This document shows positions 62,388 through 64,000 of a DNA stretch of 64,000 nucleotides, piece after piece. The translations under genes were made by a program, and so were the position numbers. The stretch comes from Lamellibrachia columna (lineage: Eukaryota; Annelida; Polychaeta; Sabellida; Siboglinidae). Where the stretch lies: assembly GCA_963662155.1 (NCBI GenBank), contig OY759261.1, positions 41,466,556 through 41,530,555 of the forward strand, given 5' to 3'. Within the stretch, counting starts at the first letter, position 1. Every line of letters begins with the position of its first letter. The notes beneath the pieces are model-generated. The model was given only the letters and a program-made list of their open reading frames with translations, was not told the origin of the DNA and did not search any database.

Positions 62388-62625
62388 CTGAGATTGTAGC
62401 ACCAGTGTTCATAAACGATAAAATTTTTTTAAAAAGCTATGGCAATACGCTGTGGTAACATAAAGATTGTAGCGCCAGTGTTCATAAATTATCAAATTCT
62501 GTGAAAAAGCTACGGCAATACGCTGTGGTAACATGAAGATTGTAGCACCAGTGTTCATAAAGGATCAAATTCTGTGAAAAAGCTACGGCAATACGCTTGT
62601 AGCGGCAGTGTTCATAAATATATGT
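62388..62625. repeat. 73-bp tandem repeat, about 3.3 units
   Basis: Units GATTGTAGCACCAGTGTTCA, TAAA..ATCAAATTCTGTGA, AAAAGCTACGGCAATACGCT, GTGGTAACATGAA. The last unit is truncated. Confidence 0.94.
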
Positions 62626-62705
62626 GCCCTTTCAATGTCAGTGGTGCAATTCTGTCCAGCAAGAGGCACGAGATAGCTGGGAATTGTAGACTTCTCTACA
62701 TGTGC
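62626..62705. other. Unique flank of the candidate terminal exon
   Basis: Would be 3' UTR of the minus-strand exon at 62706-62813. No AATAAA in sense orientation is apparent before the 73-bp array. Confidence 0.35.
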
Positions 62706-62813
62706 CTACTTCGTTGACTCCTGTTGTTCAAACAGCGGGTATTTGTTGAGGACATCTTCCCACTTTCTCTTTCCATTTGACAAATCACTGACAATCTTTG
62801 GCAGCCGAGTGAT
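62706..62813 (-). CDS. Candidate terminal coding exon (minus), unidentified
   Basis: Acceptor GTCTTTGTGTTGTTTAG opens in phase 0: ITRLPKIVSDLSNGKRKWED then VLNKYPLFEQQESTK and a TAG (62706-62708). The lysine/glutamate pattern and KWEDVLNKYPLF segment look like a genuine soluble C-terminus. I do not recognise the gene. A second frame is also open across the exon (ending 5 codons later) but is less protein-like. Confidence 0.5.
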   Translation of the reverse strand: MTRLPKIVSDLSNGKRKWEDVLNKYPLFEQQESTK

Positions 62814-63334
62814 CTAAACAACACAAAGACACATTACACAACATGCAACATTTGATATACAACATTCATCAGTTTTAACTCATCCCATGTGCTCTGTGAG
62901 AACACAAAGTGCCTCCCAGATTATCCCTGGTTATACTCTGGGCTAAGGCAGAATGAGTCCAAATACAGTTTGTATGTTTCACATATTTATGGCTTTTTAC
63001 TTTAATCCAAATGGAAACATTTTCTTTGGTTGAATTTGATTGATGAATTGGAGGTGTTTATATCATTCCAAAAAGATACACAATAACATAAAACAGCTCA
63101 AACAAGTCTTTCATAAAAATTACTAAATATAACTGTGTGTATCTTATGTGAAACATGCATGAAATATATACAGCATGTTTACCGGTGGTAAACCATACCA
63201 GTACACTGATTAATTGGTTGTAACAATTACAAAAACTGTATCATTAGCATTTACTCAGTCAACAGCTGCTAACTGGTTTCACATACAAGTTTTTAATTAA
63301 AATGTGGCAGGTCGTTCTCTCTAAATATCTGCAG
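62814..63334. other. AT-rich unique stretch (putative intron)
   Basis: No coding, repeat or element signature found between the two candidate minus-strand exons. Confidence 0.4.
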
Positions 63335-63339
63335 CATAC

Positions 63340-63425
63340 CTCTGCCCGTATCCGTTTCATTGAGTTGCTCTCCCTCAAAGTGGCTTACTGCAGTGCTTTC
63401 AAACTGGATCGCAATCTGGTCAGTG
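63340..63425 (-). CDS. Candidate internal exon (minus); a plus-strand exon is an alternative
   Basis: Acceptor ACTACGCTAG and donor GCAGAG|GTATGC enclose 1 nt + 28 codons + 1 nt: TDQIAIQFESTAVSHFEGEQ then LNETDTGR. It would leave phase 1, which does not fit the phase-0 opening of the exon at 62706-62813; without splicing the frame runs to a stop at HFN (about 63300). On the plus strand the same DNA (63335-63418) is also framed by AAATATCTGCAG and CTG|GTCAGT and encodes 28 codons starting HTSARIRFIELLSLK. One of the two is probably real, and the strand is undecided. Confidence 0.4.
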
Positions 63426-64000
63426 CTAGCGTAGTGCCGACCAGTAGAACCGCTGCTGGCGCCACCTTGTGTGATACATCATGCTGCGTCAGTGACATCA
63501 CTCGGGGCAAAGGTCAATGTAATTATGTCATGTCAAAGTTATTGCTGAAGTGTAACAAGTTTCACTCTAATTACTCCACCACATGTGCAGTGAACACAAG
63601 TCTGTCTGGGTAACCTCCATTGTGTGCGTCACATTGGTTATTACAGAAATGTGTATTGGAGAAGCTGTTTAACCAGTGGGATTGTACAAACAGTATATGT
63701 TTTATCTATCAACAGAGACACTGTGTAAATATCACAGTTATGTTAAGCTCAAAGGTAAACTTCTTTGCTTAAACAGATGCTCAATACAATGTATGTATCA
63801 ACAGTAAATATATATGTAGTGGATGGCTGGTCATTATGGAGAGGTGGTCAATACAGAAAGGTGGTCAATACAGAGGTGGTCAATACAGAGAGGTGGTCAA
63901 TACAGACACTAATTTGTGTCTGTCATACTTTTTTATACAGAGACAGGCTAAAATTACATTTTTTATTCTTTATTTCAAAATGAAAATAAAGTAGGGGTTA
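63426..64000. other. Unique stretch with a small GGTGGTCAATACAGA repeat
   Basis: At 63838-63906 four copies of GAGGTGGTCAATACAGA occur with spacing of 15-22 bp. No gene recognised to the right edge. Confidence 0.5.

Overview
The window is metazoan nuclear DNA from a repeat-rich genome. Its mobile elements are animal types: LTR retrotransposons with the animal Ty3/gypsy protein set, CR1/L2-like LINEs, pogo/Tigger-like, hAT-like and other terminal-inverted-repeat (TIR) elements. GT-AG exons, CpG-rich patches and microsatellites are also present. There is no bacterial or organellar gene order. A marine invertebrate (a lophotrochozoan such as a mollusc, or an invertebrate deuterostome) is my best guess, but no single-copy marker gene fixes the phylum.

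Layout, left to right. 1-3560: minisatellites (29, 20 and 62 bp units). 3561-6200: mostly unique, with a CpG-rich patch holding two CTCF-like motifs and an LTR-like stretch. 6203-10110: an old, multiply frameshifted Ty3/gypsy relic (minus strand) followed by a membrane-anchored env-like ORF. 11275-12612: four tandem arrays. 12640-14440: pieces of two LINE proteins. 14690-15780: GAT/GGT and ACGC microsatellites. 17125-19780: a CR1/L2-like LINE (minus). It is split by a young LTR element (19781-24516) that has near-identical 192-bp LTRs, a 5-bp target-site duplication (TSD), a candidate self-primed primer-binding site and a deleted reverse-transcriptase core. 24813-31940: 47-, 86- and 133-bp arrays, a palindromic element, a candidate first exon (26080-26268) and a terminal exon blown up into eight 133-bp copies.

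32120-47365 is a stack of DNA transposons and a LINE nested inside one another. It can be dated in relative order because paralogous copies in the window act as empty sites for each other. A second damaged copy of the same CR1-type LINE occupies about 50401-53900 and has its own Tigger insertion.

54175-57160 holds the best evidence for a host gene: several small plus-strand exons with consensus splice sites. Three of them fit together in phase and give one uninterrupted peptide that I do not recognise. Their introns are almost wholly minisatellite, and one 5' splice site has itself been amplified. 57240-62625 is a run of arrays (16, 48, 48, 81 and 73 bp units), including a 48-bp array with an E-box in most units and a 192-bp higher-order period. 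62706-63425 has candidate minus-strand exons.

About a fifth of the window is tandem repeat and perhaps a third is transposon. Most long open frames here are minisatellites with unit lengths free of stop codons, not genes. Host genes appear only as isolated exons, so no complete host protein can be given.
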